Positions 24,932 to 31,330 of a stretch of DNA of 31,330 nucleotides are shown here, in pieces; position 1 is the first letter of the stretch, and the number at the start of each line of letters is the position of its first letter. The position numbers and the translations under genes were made by a program. Source of the stretch: an uncultured Oscillospiraceae bacterium (GTDB taxonomy: Bacteria > Bacillota > Clostridia > Oscillospirales > Ruminococcaceae); NCBI GenBank assembly GCA_934539585.1, contig CAKTCT010000030.1:1-31330 (forward strand), given 5' to 3'. The notes below the pieces were generated by a model. That model was not told the origin of the DNA and did not search any database. It saw only the letters and a list, made by a program, of their open reading frames with translations.

Positions 24932-24960
24932 ATTTTAGCACGCCCGGCCCAAAATGTAAA
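24932..24960 (-). promoter_or_regulatory. Promoter of nifJ, giving a long leader
   Basis: On the minus strand, -35 TTTACA (24960-24955), 17 bp, -10 TAAAAT (24937-24932). Transcription would start near 24925, leaving about 180 nt before the ATG. The leader has GC-rich inverted repeats such as GGCGG/CCGCC around 24850-24895. No known riboswitch was recognised. Confidence 0.7.
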
Positions 24961-25059
24961 GGGCAAAACTCCAAAAAACGACGTCTTTTCCCTGGGATTT
25001 CCCAAACTTTTTGTAAACAAAAACGCCTTCCGGAGCCGCTTCTCCTCCCTGCGGGATTT

Positions 25060-25094
25060 CCGGACCCCCCTGTCCCGGAGAACCAGCGGTCCGG
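25060..25094 (-). other. Hairpin downstream of the P-loop kinase gene
   Basis: CCGGACC (25060-25066) and GGTCCGG (25088-25094) can pair, 21 bp past the kinase stop codon. No T-run follows directly, so it is a possible weak terminator or mRNA end. Confidence 0.4.
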
Positions 25095-25114
25095 TAAAAT
25101 CCTTCCGCAGAAAA

Positions 25115-25636
25115 TCAGCCTTCCAGCCCCAGCTGCTTCCGGTATCGATCCAGCTGTCTCTGATTTTTGAGAACGATCACTTTCTCCGGATACTGCTCCC
25201 GGACCTTCCGGTACCTTTCCCGGATCGTTTTGGACCGTCCTTCCCAAAGGATCCACCGGACAAACTCCCGATCCAGCTTTTCGCTGCAGCCCTCCGCCAT
25301 ATCCGGGCGGCTTTTCCCCCGATATTGCCGGAACCGCCTGACGCACCGGAAAAGGCAGCGAATCCGCCCGAAAAGCAGCTGAACGATCCGATCCGCTTCC
25401 TCATTCCGCCGCTCATAGCTTAACTTGCTGTAATTCCCGTCGATGACCCAGCCCTTCGGATTCTCATCCAGAAAAGCCGCCACCTGCTCCATTTTCTCCT
25501 CTTCCGGCCGTATTTCCCAGTTGGGCAGGAACTGGACCTGATCCAGATGGAGCGCCGGAAGCTGATATCGCTCCGCCAGCTCCCGGCAAAGCGTGGATTT
25601 CCCGGAACCGCTGTAGCCCATAATTTCGATCTTCAT
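25115..25636 (-). CDS. P-loop kinase-like protein (FlaR / adenylate-kinase-like)
   Basis: A 173-residue protein beginning MKIEIMGYSGSGKSTLCREL, with a Walker A motif at residues 7-15. It has ALHLDQVQFLPNW, WVIDGNYSKL and a basic lid region RPDMAEGCSEKLDREFVRWI. These are the marks of small NTPases annotated as topology modulation protein FlaR, whose fold is that of nucleotide or shikimate kinases. The true substrate is unknown and the name should not be read as evidence of a DNA topology role. The ATG at 25636 follows GGAAGGGGAG. It probably lies in an operon with the membrane protein 63 bp upstream. Confidence 0.85.
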   Translation of the reverse strand: MKIEIMGYSGSGKSTLCRELAERYQLPALHLDQVQFLPNWEIRPEEEKMEQVAAFLDENPKGWVIDGNYSKLSYERRNEEADRIVQLLFGRIRCLFRCVRRFRQYRGKSRPDMAEGCSEKLDREFVRWILWEGRSKTIRERYRKVREQYPEKVIVLKNQRQLDRYRKQLGLEG

Positions 25637-25699
25637 CGATTCTCCCCTTCCTCCTCTCAGCGCCCAAGGCAGAAGAATGGCGGCGTCAAACCCCGCCTG

Positions 25700-26119
25700 T
25701 CACTTTTTTCGCCCGGAATCCTTGCCTTTCTGCTCCCGCAGATAAAAAGGTCCCAGTTCCGCCAGCAGAAGAAGGCAGAAGCACAGAATCTCCGCCCACG
25801 CAACGACGGCGTTCCAATCCCGCGGACCGGCGCTTCCGAGGCAGCCGGCCAGCCGCCAGACGGCTATCCCTCCGCCGCCCGCCAGAGCCAGGGCCCACGC
25901 CGCCGGAGACTCTCCGGGCCGGAAATAGACCCCCGCCCAGATGCACCGGGCAAGATAATATCCGCCCGCCAGGCAAAGAGCCCCCAGCACCCTGGGAAAA
26001 GATTCCACCCCATCCCAAAGCATGGCCAGCCCCTCCCCCAGGACCAGTGAGGCGGTGAGGATCACAAAAGCCTGGTGGCCAAAGCGGTCCCGCAGCCGCG
26101 ATTTTTCCGCATCCGTCAT
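25700..26119 (-). CDS. Small integral membrane protein of unknown function
   Basis: A 139-residue protein. A hydrophilic N-terminus (TDAEKSRLRDRFG) is followed by about four hydrophobic segments: roughly residues 14-34 (FVILTASLVLGEGLAML), 43-60, 72-90 and 104-122. It ends with a basic cytosolic tail (REQKGKDSGRKK). I do not recognise the family. The ATG at 26119 is preferred, with GAGGGGAGC at good spacing; the ATG at 26125 would sit too close to that site. Its promoter overlaps the terminator of the preceding gene. Confidence 0.72.
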   Translation of the reverse strand: MTDAEKSRLRDRFGHQAFVILTASLVLGEGLAMLWDGVESFPRVLGALCLAGGYYLARCIWAGVYFRPGESPAAWALALAGGGGIAVWRLAGCLGSAGPRDWNAVVAWAEILCFCLLLLAELGPFYLREQKGKDSGRKK

Positions 26120-26149
26120 TTTCATCGCTCCCCTCTTGATTCTGTCCCC

Positions 26150-26179
26150 ATTATAAAAGCTCCCCCGCCTTCCTGTCAA
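26150..26179 (-). promoter_or_regulatory. Promoter of the membrane protein-kinase operon, inside a terminator
   Basis: On the minus strand, -35 TTGACA (26179-26174), 18 bp, consensus -10 TATAAT (26155-26150). The -35 box is the loop of the hairpin at 26163-26189. Confidence 0.82.
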
Positions 26180-26189
26180 GAAGGCGGGG
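26163..26189 (-). terminator. Terminator after the 63-residue protein gene
   Basis: A perfect 10-bp stem CCCCGCCTTC (26163-26172) / GAAGGCGGGG (26180-26189) with a 7-nt loop starts 6 nt after the stop codon. On the minus strand it is followed by GAGCTTTTAT. Confidence 0.78.
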
Positions 26190-26195
26190 CACGGG

Positions 26196-26387
26196 TCAAA
26201 GACTCTGCTTTTCGGTCAGGCGCTGGACATATGCCTGCATCTCCGCCCGGGAGCGGATGGTGTGGGTCCCGGCGATGACCCGGTCCTGCTGCTCTCGGGT
26301 CAGAGCGGCAAAGGCGTCCAGGGCCGGAAGGTTTTCCGCCAGGGCCATTCCCAGGCCCATGGGCAGGTCAAGGGTAAAGGGTTCCAT
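26196..26387 (-). CDS. Small hypothetical protein (63 residues)
   Basis: A 63-residue soluble protein with a short N-terminal segment (LPMGLGMALAENL) and a helical part (FAALTREQQDRVIAGTHTIR, then EMQAYVQRL). From memory this pattern occurs in other Clostridia, with no known function. The ribosome binding site AAGGAGGT (26401-26394) is very strong. It directly abuts a hairpin (26403-26418), and the gene has its own terminator. No convincing promoter lies between it and the permease gene upstream, so it may depend on read-through. Confidence 0.78.
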   Translation of the reverse strand: MEPFTLDLPMGLGMALAENLPALDAFAALTREQQDRVIAGTHTIRSRAEMQAYVQRLTEKQSL

Positions 26388-26402
26388 ATCGGCACCTCCT
26401 TC

Positions 26403-26418
26403 GGGGGAAGTCTCCCCC
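26403..26418 (-). promoter_or_regulatory. Hairpin next to the ribosome binding site of the 63-residue protein
   Basis: GGGGGA (26403-26408) pairs with TCCCCC (26413-26418) around a 4-nt loop, one base from the Shine-Dalgarno sequence. It could influence initiation or mRNA stability. Confidence 0.5.
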
Positions 26419-26440
26419 TTCAGTATGCCCGGAATCCGCC

Positions 26441-26475
26441 AAAAGAAAAACGCCCCACGAAAAACCGTGAGGCGT
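26441..26475 (-). terminator. Terminator of the purine permease gene
   Basis: On the minus strand, the stem ACGCCTCACG (26475-26466) / CGTGGGGCGT (26459-26450) has a 6-nt loop and is followed by TTTTTCTTTT. Confidence 0.87.
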
Positions 26476-26495
26476 GAAAGAAGTCAAGCGCTTCG

Positions 26496-27827
26496 TCAGA
26501 TGGCCAAAGTGACCAGACGGGCGATAAACAGGGCAGCAGAGATCCACATAACGGGATGGACTTCCTTGATCTTGCCGCAGCAGACCTTGAGGATGACCCA
26601 GAACAGCATGGCGAACATGATGCCGTTGGCGATGGAGTAGGTGAAGGGCATCATGATGATGGCCAGGAAGCCGCCCAGGGTGTCGGCGATGTCGCCGTCG
26701 AAGGTCATGTTCTTCACAGCGCCGATCATCAGCAGGCCGACGAAGACCAGAGCAGGAGCGGTGGCGAAGCCGGGGATGGCGATGAAGATGGGCCACAGGA
26801 AGATGGACAGGAGGAACATCACCGCAGTGGTGACAGCGGTCAGACCGGTACGGCCGCCTTCGGCGACACCGGCGGAGCTTTCCACGTAGCTGGTAACGGT
26901 GGAGGTGCCCAGGCAGGCACCGACAACGGTGCCGACGGCGTCAGCCATCAGAGCGCCGCCCGCGCGGGGCAGCTTGCCGTCTTTATCCAGGAGGCCGCCC
27001 TTGCTGGCGACGCCCACCAGGGTGCCGACGGTATCAAAGATGTCAACAAACAGGAAGGAGAAGACGATGACGCAGAAGCTGAGGACGTTCTGGCCGATCC
27101 AGCTGAAATCGAACTGGAAGAAGGTGGACTCCTCAACGTGAGGCAGCAGGGTCCAGTTGGAGAAGTCGGGGATCAGGGAAGCGCCGGTGTACCAGCCGGT
27201 GAGCTGAGCGATGATGCCCAGAATCCAGGTGGCCAGGATGCCCCAGAGGATGGCGCCTTTGACCTTGAAGTGCCACATAATGCCGATGAGCAGCAGGCCC
27301 ACCAGAGCCAGGACCACTTCGGGATTGCTCATCTTGCCCAGGTCTACCAGGGTGGACTCGTTGTCCACAACGACACCGGCGCCCTTCAGGCCAACGATGG
27401 AGATGAACAGGCCGATACCGGCGGTGATGCCGAATTTCAGGTTGGCAGGAATGGAGTTCACCAGGGTCTCGCGGAACTTGAACAGAGAGAGAACGATGAA
27501 AATCAGGCCCTCTACCAGGATGGCGGTCAGCGCGACTTTCCAGCTCACGCCCATGCCCAGGCAGACGGTGTAGGTGAAGTAAGCGTTAAGCCCCATGCCG
27601 GAAGCCAGCGCCACAGGGTAGTTGGCGAAGAAGGCCATGCAGAGGGTGGCAATGGCGGCGGACAGCGCCGTGGCCAGCAGGACCGCATTCTGGTCCATAC
27701 CGGCAGTCGCCAGCATCGAGGGGTTGACGATGAGGATGTAGGCCATTGCGAGGAACGTGGTCAAACCGGCGATTATTTCTGTTTTTACGTCGGTTCCGTT
27801 TTCTTTGAGCTTGAACAACTTTTCCAT
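26496..27827 (-). CDS. NCS2-family purine permease (AzgA/PbuG type)
   Basis: A 443-residue membrane transporter with about 12-14 hydrophobic segments. Family marks are the start FKLKENGTDVKTEIIAGLTT, NPSML near residue 35, the ASGMGLNAYFTYTV segment, FVDIFDTVGTLVGVA, and the GTSTVTSYVESSAGVAEGGR region. These place it with hypoxanthine/guanine/adenine:cation symporters of the AzgA-PbuG branch; the exact purine is not certain. The ATG at 27827 has AGGAGGAG upstream. Its promoter gives a leader of about 55 nt, too short for a purine riboswitch. A strong terminator follows. Confidence 0.95.
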   Translation of the reverse strand: MEKLFKLKENGTDVKTEIIAGLTTFLAMAYILIVNPSMLATAGMDQNAVLLATALSAAIATLCMAFFANYPVALASGMGLNAYFTYTVCLGMGVSWKVALTAILVEGLIFIVLSLFKFRETLVNSIPANLKFGITAGIGLFISIVGLKGAGVVVDNESTLVDLGKMSNPEVVLALVGLLLIGIMWHFKVKGAILWGILATWILGIIAQLTGWYTGASLIPDFSNWTLLPHVEESTFFQFDFSWIGQNVLSFCVIVFSFLFVDIFDTVGTLVGVASKGGLLDKDGKLPRAGGALMADAVGTVVGACLGTSTVTSYVESSAGVAEGGRTGLTAVTTAVMFLLSIFLWPIFIAIPGFATAPALVFVGLLMIGAVKNMTFDGDIADTLGGFLAIIMMPFTYSIANGIMFAMLFWVILKVCCGKIKEVHPVMWISAALFIARLVTLAI

Positions 27828-27888
27828 GTAGAAAACTCCTCCTGTTAATTTGTCGCGGAGTCTCCCCCGCGCTTAAAAAGATACTTCT

Positions 27889-27917
27889 ATTATAGCGGAA
27901 GATTCCGACAACTTCAA
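27889..27917 (-). promoter_or_regulatory. Promoter of the purine permease gene
   Basis: On the minus strand, -35 TTGAAG (27917-27912), 17 bp, consensus -10 TATAAT (27894-27889). An AT-rich stretch with AAAATATTCATAAATA (27940-27955) lies upstream. Confidence 0.8.
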
Positions 27918-28030
27918 GCAAAATTCCCGATTTATTTCTAAAATATTCATAAATAATGGTTTTCCACAAGGAAATCTTTTCCGAATTGTTACGGTTTGTA
28001 GAAATTGCTCATAATTTTCCCCGCAACAAA

Positions 28031-28059
28031 ACCCGGCGCAGAGCTTCTCCGCACCGGGT
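28031..28059 (-). terminator. Terminator of the XRE repeat-protein gene
   Basis: On the minus strand, ACCCGGTGCGGAG and CTCTGCGCCGGGT pair with one mismatch around a short loop, followed by TTTGTTGC. It starts 7 nt after the stop codon. Confidence 0.8.
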
Positions 28060-28066
28060 CTGATGT

Positions 28067-29074
28067 TTAGGACACGCTGACGTCGCCGCCTGCCGCGATC
28101 CGGCCGCCCACATTGCCGCAATCGACGTTGCCGCCTGCGGTAACGCTGCCTTCCACGTTTCCGCAGTCCACGTCCCCGCCTGCGGAGACATTGCCTGCCA
28201 CACCGCCGCAATCCAGGTCGCCGCTGGCCCTGGCATCGCCCATGACCTGGCCGCAGTCCACGTCGCCGCCGGCGGAAACGCTGCCCGCTACATCGGCACA
28301 GTCCACATCGCCGCCTGCCGTAACACCGGCCAGAACACCTCGGCAGTTGACATCGCCGTTGGCGTGAACGCTGCCTTTCACATCACTGCAAGACATGGAA
28401 AAAGCGGAAAGAATCCGTCCCTGAACATCTGTCTTCCAAGTGATTTCACCCTTTTTCTCCACCGGCACCGTTACCAGAGTATGCCCCAGGAACAGCACGG
28501 CCCGATAGGTTTTATCGTCCGGCCAGGGAAGGCCCTCCGCCGTGGGAGCATTCTTCAAAGCGCCATGGAAAAAGAGGGTGTCCTCCCCCTGGTCAGAATC
28601 CTCCGGTTCCGGAGAATCCGCGCTGTCGGCGTCGTTCATCAGACCCTCGACCAACCGGAACGCATCGGCGGGCTCGGGATTGTCCGGGACTTCCGGGGCC
28701 GGTTTCTGGGGCTCGGAGGTCCCGTTCAGCAGGTCCTGGGTCATCTGGAGGACATCGGAAAGATCCGGGCCGCCCAGGGGTGCTTCCGGGGTGCTCTCAG
28801 GGGTCCCGGAGGGGGTCTCCGGGGCAGTTTTTGGGGGTTCCGGGGCCTTTTCGGCGGCGTTTTCCCGGAACAGATCGTCCACGGTGACGCCGAAAATCCC
28901 GGCCAGCTCCGGCAGGAGGGAAATGTCCGGGCAGGACAGGCCGTTTTCCCACTTGGACACGGCCTGAAAGGTCAGGCCCAGCCGGTCGGCCAACTGCTCC
29001 TGGGTCAGGTGGTTCTTCTTCCGGAGGGCCGAAAGGTTGCTGCGGAGGAGTTCAGTTTTGTTTGTTTCACACAT
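28067..29074 (-). CDS. XRE-family regulator with a C-terminal cysteine-ladder repeat domain
   Basis: A 335-residue protein in three parts. Residues about 10-70 are a Cro/CI helix-turn-helix (LTQEQLADRLGLTFQAVSKW). Residues about 73-165 are a Pro/Glu-rich linker with a short amphipathic segment. Residues about 165-228 form a small domain (RAVLFLGHTLVTVPVEKKGE), then seven 15-residue repeats to the C-terminus with consensus VxGxVxAGGDVDCGx. Cysteines 229, 244, 259, 274, 289, 304 and 319 are exactly 15 apart. The periodicity fits a right-handed beta-solenoid, as in bactofilins or DUF4097-like proteins, with stacked cysteines. No membrane segment is present. The ATG at 29074 has AAGGACGG upstream. 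The target is unknown. Confidence 0.88.
   Translation of the reverse strand: MCETNKTELLRSNLSALRKKNHLTQEQLADRLGLTFQAVSKWENGLSCPDISLLPELAGIFGVTVDDLFRENAAEKAPEPPKTAPETPSGTPESTPEAPLGGPDLSDVLQMTQDLLNGTSEPQKPAPEVPDNPEPADAFRLVEGLMNDADSADSPEPEDSDQGEDTLFFHGALKNAPTAEGLPWPDDKTYRAVLFLGHTLVTVPVEKKGEITWKTDVQGRILSAFSMSCSDVKGSVHANGDVNCRGVLAGVTAGGDVDCADVAGSVSAGGDVDCGQVMGDARASGDLDCGGVAGNVSAGGDVDCGNVEGSVTAGGNVDCGNVGGRIAAGGDVSVS
28070..28387 (-). repeat. In-gene 45-bp tandem repeats
   Basis: Seven in-frame 45-bp units encode the 15-residue repeats of the XRE protein. Units share the GCCGGC(G/A)GGCGAC-type sequence but differ at many third positions, so the array is old or selected at protein level rather than freshly amplified. 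Confidence 0.85.
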
Positions 29075-29833
29075 AAAAATCCGTCCTTATTTCGAGATTT
29101 TTCGGCGAATCGCCGGGAATTTCCACACAACTCGGTCGTTTATGGGGTTCCGCAGCTGGAGACTGGCGGAGCGGTCCAGGTCGTCGGAAAGCGGCGACCG
29201 CAGTACGGGATCGCCGGGGCTGCGCCGCGGTTTTGTCTTCGGCCTTGCGAGCCGTCTGAAAGGGTTCCACATGATTTTCGCCGTCCTTTGGGGGTGATTT
29301 TGGGGTTGCTCCCGGGATGATTTCATCCTAGCAGACGGCGGAAATTTTGGAAATAACCCAAACGTTGAATCGAATTTTTCAACTTGCGGTTGAATTTTTT
29401 GGGGGAACAGCCCGATTTTGCCCGCATATTTGGGGCAAAATGGGTGCGGTTCGGGTCATGCCTGGGTGCGGCTGGGGTGCATTAGAGGTTCGCGTTGGAA
29501 CCGGGCGGGACTCAACCGGCTGTTGAATCGCCGGAAATGTGGGAAACGGGGGGATTCAGAGGGGATTCTTCGCTTCGGCGGTCTCGTGTCGGTGTTCCGA
29601 GGTAGTTCGGTGGGTGCCGGGAATTGTCTCTGGGTGTTCTCGATTCGGTGGGAGCAGAGGCGGGCGGTGGATCTCCGATTGGGATTATAATAATGAGGGA
29701 AGGAGATTTTGAATTACTGAATGACCGGAAGGAAGCGGGGCGGGTTGGGGACGTAAGCTCCGGATGGCGGAGGGCTGGCGTCTTTTGAGGTGCTCGTCTT
29801 GGGGATTCGGGATGGATGGCGGGGATTGGGCGG
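29075..29833. other. Long intergenic spacer, G-rich on the plus strand
   Basis: About 760 bp without a supported gene. 29080-29340 has ordinary composition and several small inverted repeats, such as GGATGA/TCATCC at 29312-29325. 29340-29830 is strongly G- and GT-rich on the plus strand. GTTGAA/TTCAAC repeats recur near 29363-29395 and 29516-29530. A possible minus-strand promoter is TATAAT (29692-29687) with TTCAAA 18 bp upstream. Open frames here lack ribosome binding sites and are low-complexity. It may contain a long leader of the XRE gene. Confidence 0.5.
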
Positions 29834-30775
29834 TCACGGAATGGACGGGATCACGAAACGGAAGGCGTTGGGGACGGCTTCGAAGGTGATTTTTCCGGCG
29901 TTGACGATCTCGCCGTCGGCGCAGAGACGCATCGTTCCGTTCCGGGGGGTCACGGCGACCCGGCGGCACTGTCTGCTGAGGAGCACTTTTTCAATATTGC
30001 GGACCTGGTGGATGGTGCCGTTGGCGTAGTGAGGGAATTTGTGGAGGAAGTTCAGGCGGGAGACGTTATAGACGATGTTCACATCCATGACGCCGTCGTG
30101 GACGGTGGCCGTGGGGGCGCTTTTCAGGCCGCCGCCGCAGAAGGAGCCGTTGGCCAGGGCGCAGAGGAGGAGCTTGCCGTCCTGGCAGGTCTCACCGTCC
30201 AGTTCTACGGTGAGGTCGGCGCCCTTCTTTTTAATAAGAATGACCAGAACGGCCAAGAGGTAGGCCAGGGAGCCGCCGATGAGGGGGTACTTTTTCAGGG
30301 TGGCGGCCATGTCCACCACGTTGCAGTCGAAGCCGATGTTGAACATGTTGGCACAGTAGCGGGTCTGCTCCCGGCCGTCCAGGAGGCCGCTGTATCGGAT
30401 GGCGTCGCAGGGGATCGGGCGGCCCAGGAGCTGGGCCTCGACGCTTAAAAAGTCCCCGGCTTCGGGGAAGTTCCGGCAGAAGTCGTTGCCGGTGCCGATG
30501 GGCATCACGCCCACTGCGGCGTTGGGGCAGTCTGCCGCGCCGTTGAGGACCTCGTTGAGGGTGCCGTCCCCGCCGCAGGCGATGAGGCGCAACTCCTCCT
30601 CCCCGGCGGATTGGCAAAGCTCCCGGGCATGACGTTCCGCGTCGCCCACGGACCGGGTGCGGTAGACGGCGGCGTCCATTTTCAGGCGAGAGGCCGCCTG
30701 GGGGATTTCCTGCTCCAATCGGTCTGCCAGTTTGCCCTTGCCTGCCTTGGGGTTTACGAAAAAGATGGTTTTCAT
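29834..30775 (-). CDS. Diacylglycerol kinase-family lipid kinase (DgkB/YegS type)
   Basis: A 313-residue protein with the family's nucleotide-binding N-terminus (FFVNPKAGKGK, residues 5-15), the catalytic GGDGTLNEV (68-76) and PIGTGNDFCRNF (92-103), then the C-terminal beta-sandwich with FNIGFDCNVVDMA and the terminal ADGEIVNAGKITFEAVP. Members phosphorylate diacylglycerol or other lipids at the membrane with ATP; the exact lipid is not certain. The ATG at 30775 has a weak AGGA site. It has its own strong promoter. Confidence 0.93.
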   Translation of the reverse strand: MKTIFFVNPKAGKGKLADRLEQEIPQAASRLKMDAAVYRTRSVGDAERHARELCQSAGEEELRLIACGGDGTLNEVLNGAADCPNAAVGVMPIGTGNDFCRNFPEAGDFLSVEAQLLGRPIPCDAIRYSGLLDGREQTRYCANMFNIGFDCNVVDMAATLKKYPLIGGSLAYLLAVLVILIKKKGADLTVELDGETCQDGKLLLCALANGSFCGGGLKSAPTATVHDGVMDVNIVYNVSRLNFLHKFPHYANGTIHQVRNIEKVLLSRQCRRVAVTPRNGTMRLCADGEIVNAGKITFEAVPNAFRFVIPSIP

Positions 30776-30816
30776 CGGATCGTCCTGCCCTTCCCTGTTA
30801 CAAAATATTCATAAAT

Positions 30817-30845
30817 ATTATACCATGCCTTCCGTTTTTCGACAA
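30817..30845 (-). promoter_or_regulatory. Promoter of the lipid kinase gene
   Basis: On the minus strand, -35 TTGTCG (30845-30840), 17 bp, extended -10 TGG-TATAAT (TATAAT 30822-30817). Confidence 0.8.
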
Positions 30846-30886
30846 TATCTTTGAAAATAATTATTCAGGGTTGAAAAACGCAAGAA

Positions 30887-31330
30887 AAGTTTTACTCGAT
30901 TTTTTTTCAAAAAATCGCGGTTTCCAAAGGCAGAGCCTTTGGTCGCCCTCCGCAGAGGGCGAAATTCTAACTCCGTTGCGCCTCGGGCGCAACCCAAAAC
31001 AAGAAAAAAGGCGGCCCGCAGGCCGCCCGCGGGTTTCCCGCGGCCGGAATTTTGAAAAAATTCCGGCTTGACATACCTCCAATTACTCCGAAACGTAAAC
31101 CGCGCCAGCGACTCGAAGCGTTTCATCGTTTCTTCTCGCTGGCGCGATTTTCGTTTGTGCGTAGGACTTGCAGGACTTTGTCCTGCGGGGAACCCCTTGA
31201 TAGGGTTCCCCTCGGCCCGACAGCCCACCGGGCTGTCGGACCTTCCCTTCCTGATCTTTGGGTATCATTAGGGGTATTTCGCCCTCTGCGGAGGGCGAGG
31301 AAGGGGCTTTGCCCCTTCCATCCCCACCAG
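30887..31330 (-). repeat. Multi-hairpin element (copy D), inverted and cut by the window edge
   Basis: It starts AAGTTTT (30887-30893) and carries the same hairpins as copies B and C in inverse order. The end hairpin is CGATTTTTT/AAAAAATCG instead of CCAGCCTTTT/AAAAGGCTGG. CCAAAGGC/GCCTTTGG, TCGCCCTC/GAGGGCGA, GTTGCGC/GCGCAAC and GGCGGCC/GGCCGCC follow. GCCGGAATTT/AAATTCCGGC replaces GCCGCAATTT/AAATTGCGGC. Then come the CGCGCCAGC stem, GCAGGAC/GTCCTGC, the GGGGAACCC stem, the GTCCGACAGCCC stem, the conserved core (31243-31272) and the first end hairpins of the other side. The last 54 bases equal 429-482. Confidence 0.87.

Noticed and set aside
21056..25423. A 1455-codon open frame on the plus strand opposite nifJ
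   Set aside because: It is antisense to a full-length, motif-complete PFOR. Its translation is low-complexity (Val/Gly/Leu/Asp/His-rich) and has no ribosome binding site. GC-rich codon usage keeps the opposite frame open.
27828..27888. Purine riboswitch upstream of the NCS2 permease
   Set aside because: The promoter leaves only about 55 nt of leader, too short for the aptamer, and the conserved junction sequences are not seen.
28070..28387. 45-bp tandem repeats as a CRISPR array
   Set aside because: The units are contiguous, in frame and without unique spacers. They encode a regular 15-residue protein repeat.
29418..29690. A 90-codon plus-strand frame in the G-rich spacer
   Set aside because: It lacks a ribosome binding site, and its Gly/Arg/Trp-rich translation follows from base composition.

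Overview
The window looks like chromosomal DNA of a strictly anaerobic, GC-rich member of the Clostridia, most likely Oscillospiraceae. This rests on a CIRCE-controlled hrcA-grpE-dnaK-dnaJ operon, pyruvate:ferredoxin oxidoreductase, the NfnAB transhydrogenase, an AdhE-like iron alcohol dehydrogenase, a DUF4250 protein and choline-binding-type cell-wall repeats. No species can be named from the sequence alone. No rRNA, tRNA, CRISPR array or intact mobile element was recognised.

Layout. 1-660: a broken ArdC-like gene from a conjugative element, cut by a hairpin-rich repeat. 688-4614: LacI regulator, a 0.6-kb structured repeat element, and a LysR regulator divergent from an iron-dependent alcohol dehydrogenase. 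4730-8024: a tandem pair of XRE repressors with an operator, a small-gene remnant fused in frame to nfnA, nfnB and a DUF4250 gene. 8042-9359: AraC regulator behind a perfect inverted repeat. 9361-9939: second repeat element. 9977-12105: BaiN/HI0933-type flavoprotein coupled to an RpiR regulator. 12312-17254: heat-shock operon. 17268-17758: C-rich non-coding spacer with degenerate ~75-bp repeats. 17799-21056: Nudix hydrolase, ribbon-helix-helix protein with a 38-bp operator, wall-binding secreted protein and lipoprotein. 21179-26387: nifJ, a P-loop kinase, a membrane protein and a 63-residue protein. 26496-30775: NCS2 purine permease, an XRE protein with a cysteine-ladder repeat domain, a long spacer and a diacylglycerol-kinase-family lipid kinase. 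30887-31330: a third repeat element running off the end.

How the genes work together. PFOR makes reduced ferredoxin from pyruvate, NfnAB exchanges electrons between ferredoxin, NADH and NADPH, and the alcohol dehydrogenase uses NAD(P)H to dispose of reducing power. These are parts of one fermentative redox economy, although they are not one operon. Many single genes have their own sigma-A promoter and terminator.

The most unusual feature is a family of 466-615-bp non-coding elements (1704-2318, 9474-9939, 30887-31330, and an end fragment at 429-511). They have AAGTTTT...AAAACTT terminal inverted repeats and about ten GC-rich hairpins in a fixed order. Stems differ between copies by compensatory changes, while an unpaired core of about 30 bp is nearly invariant. 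I do not recognise this family.
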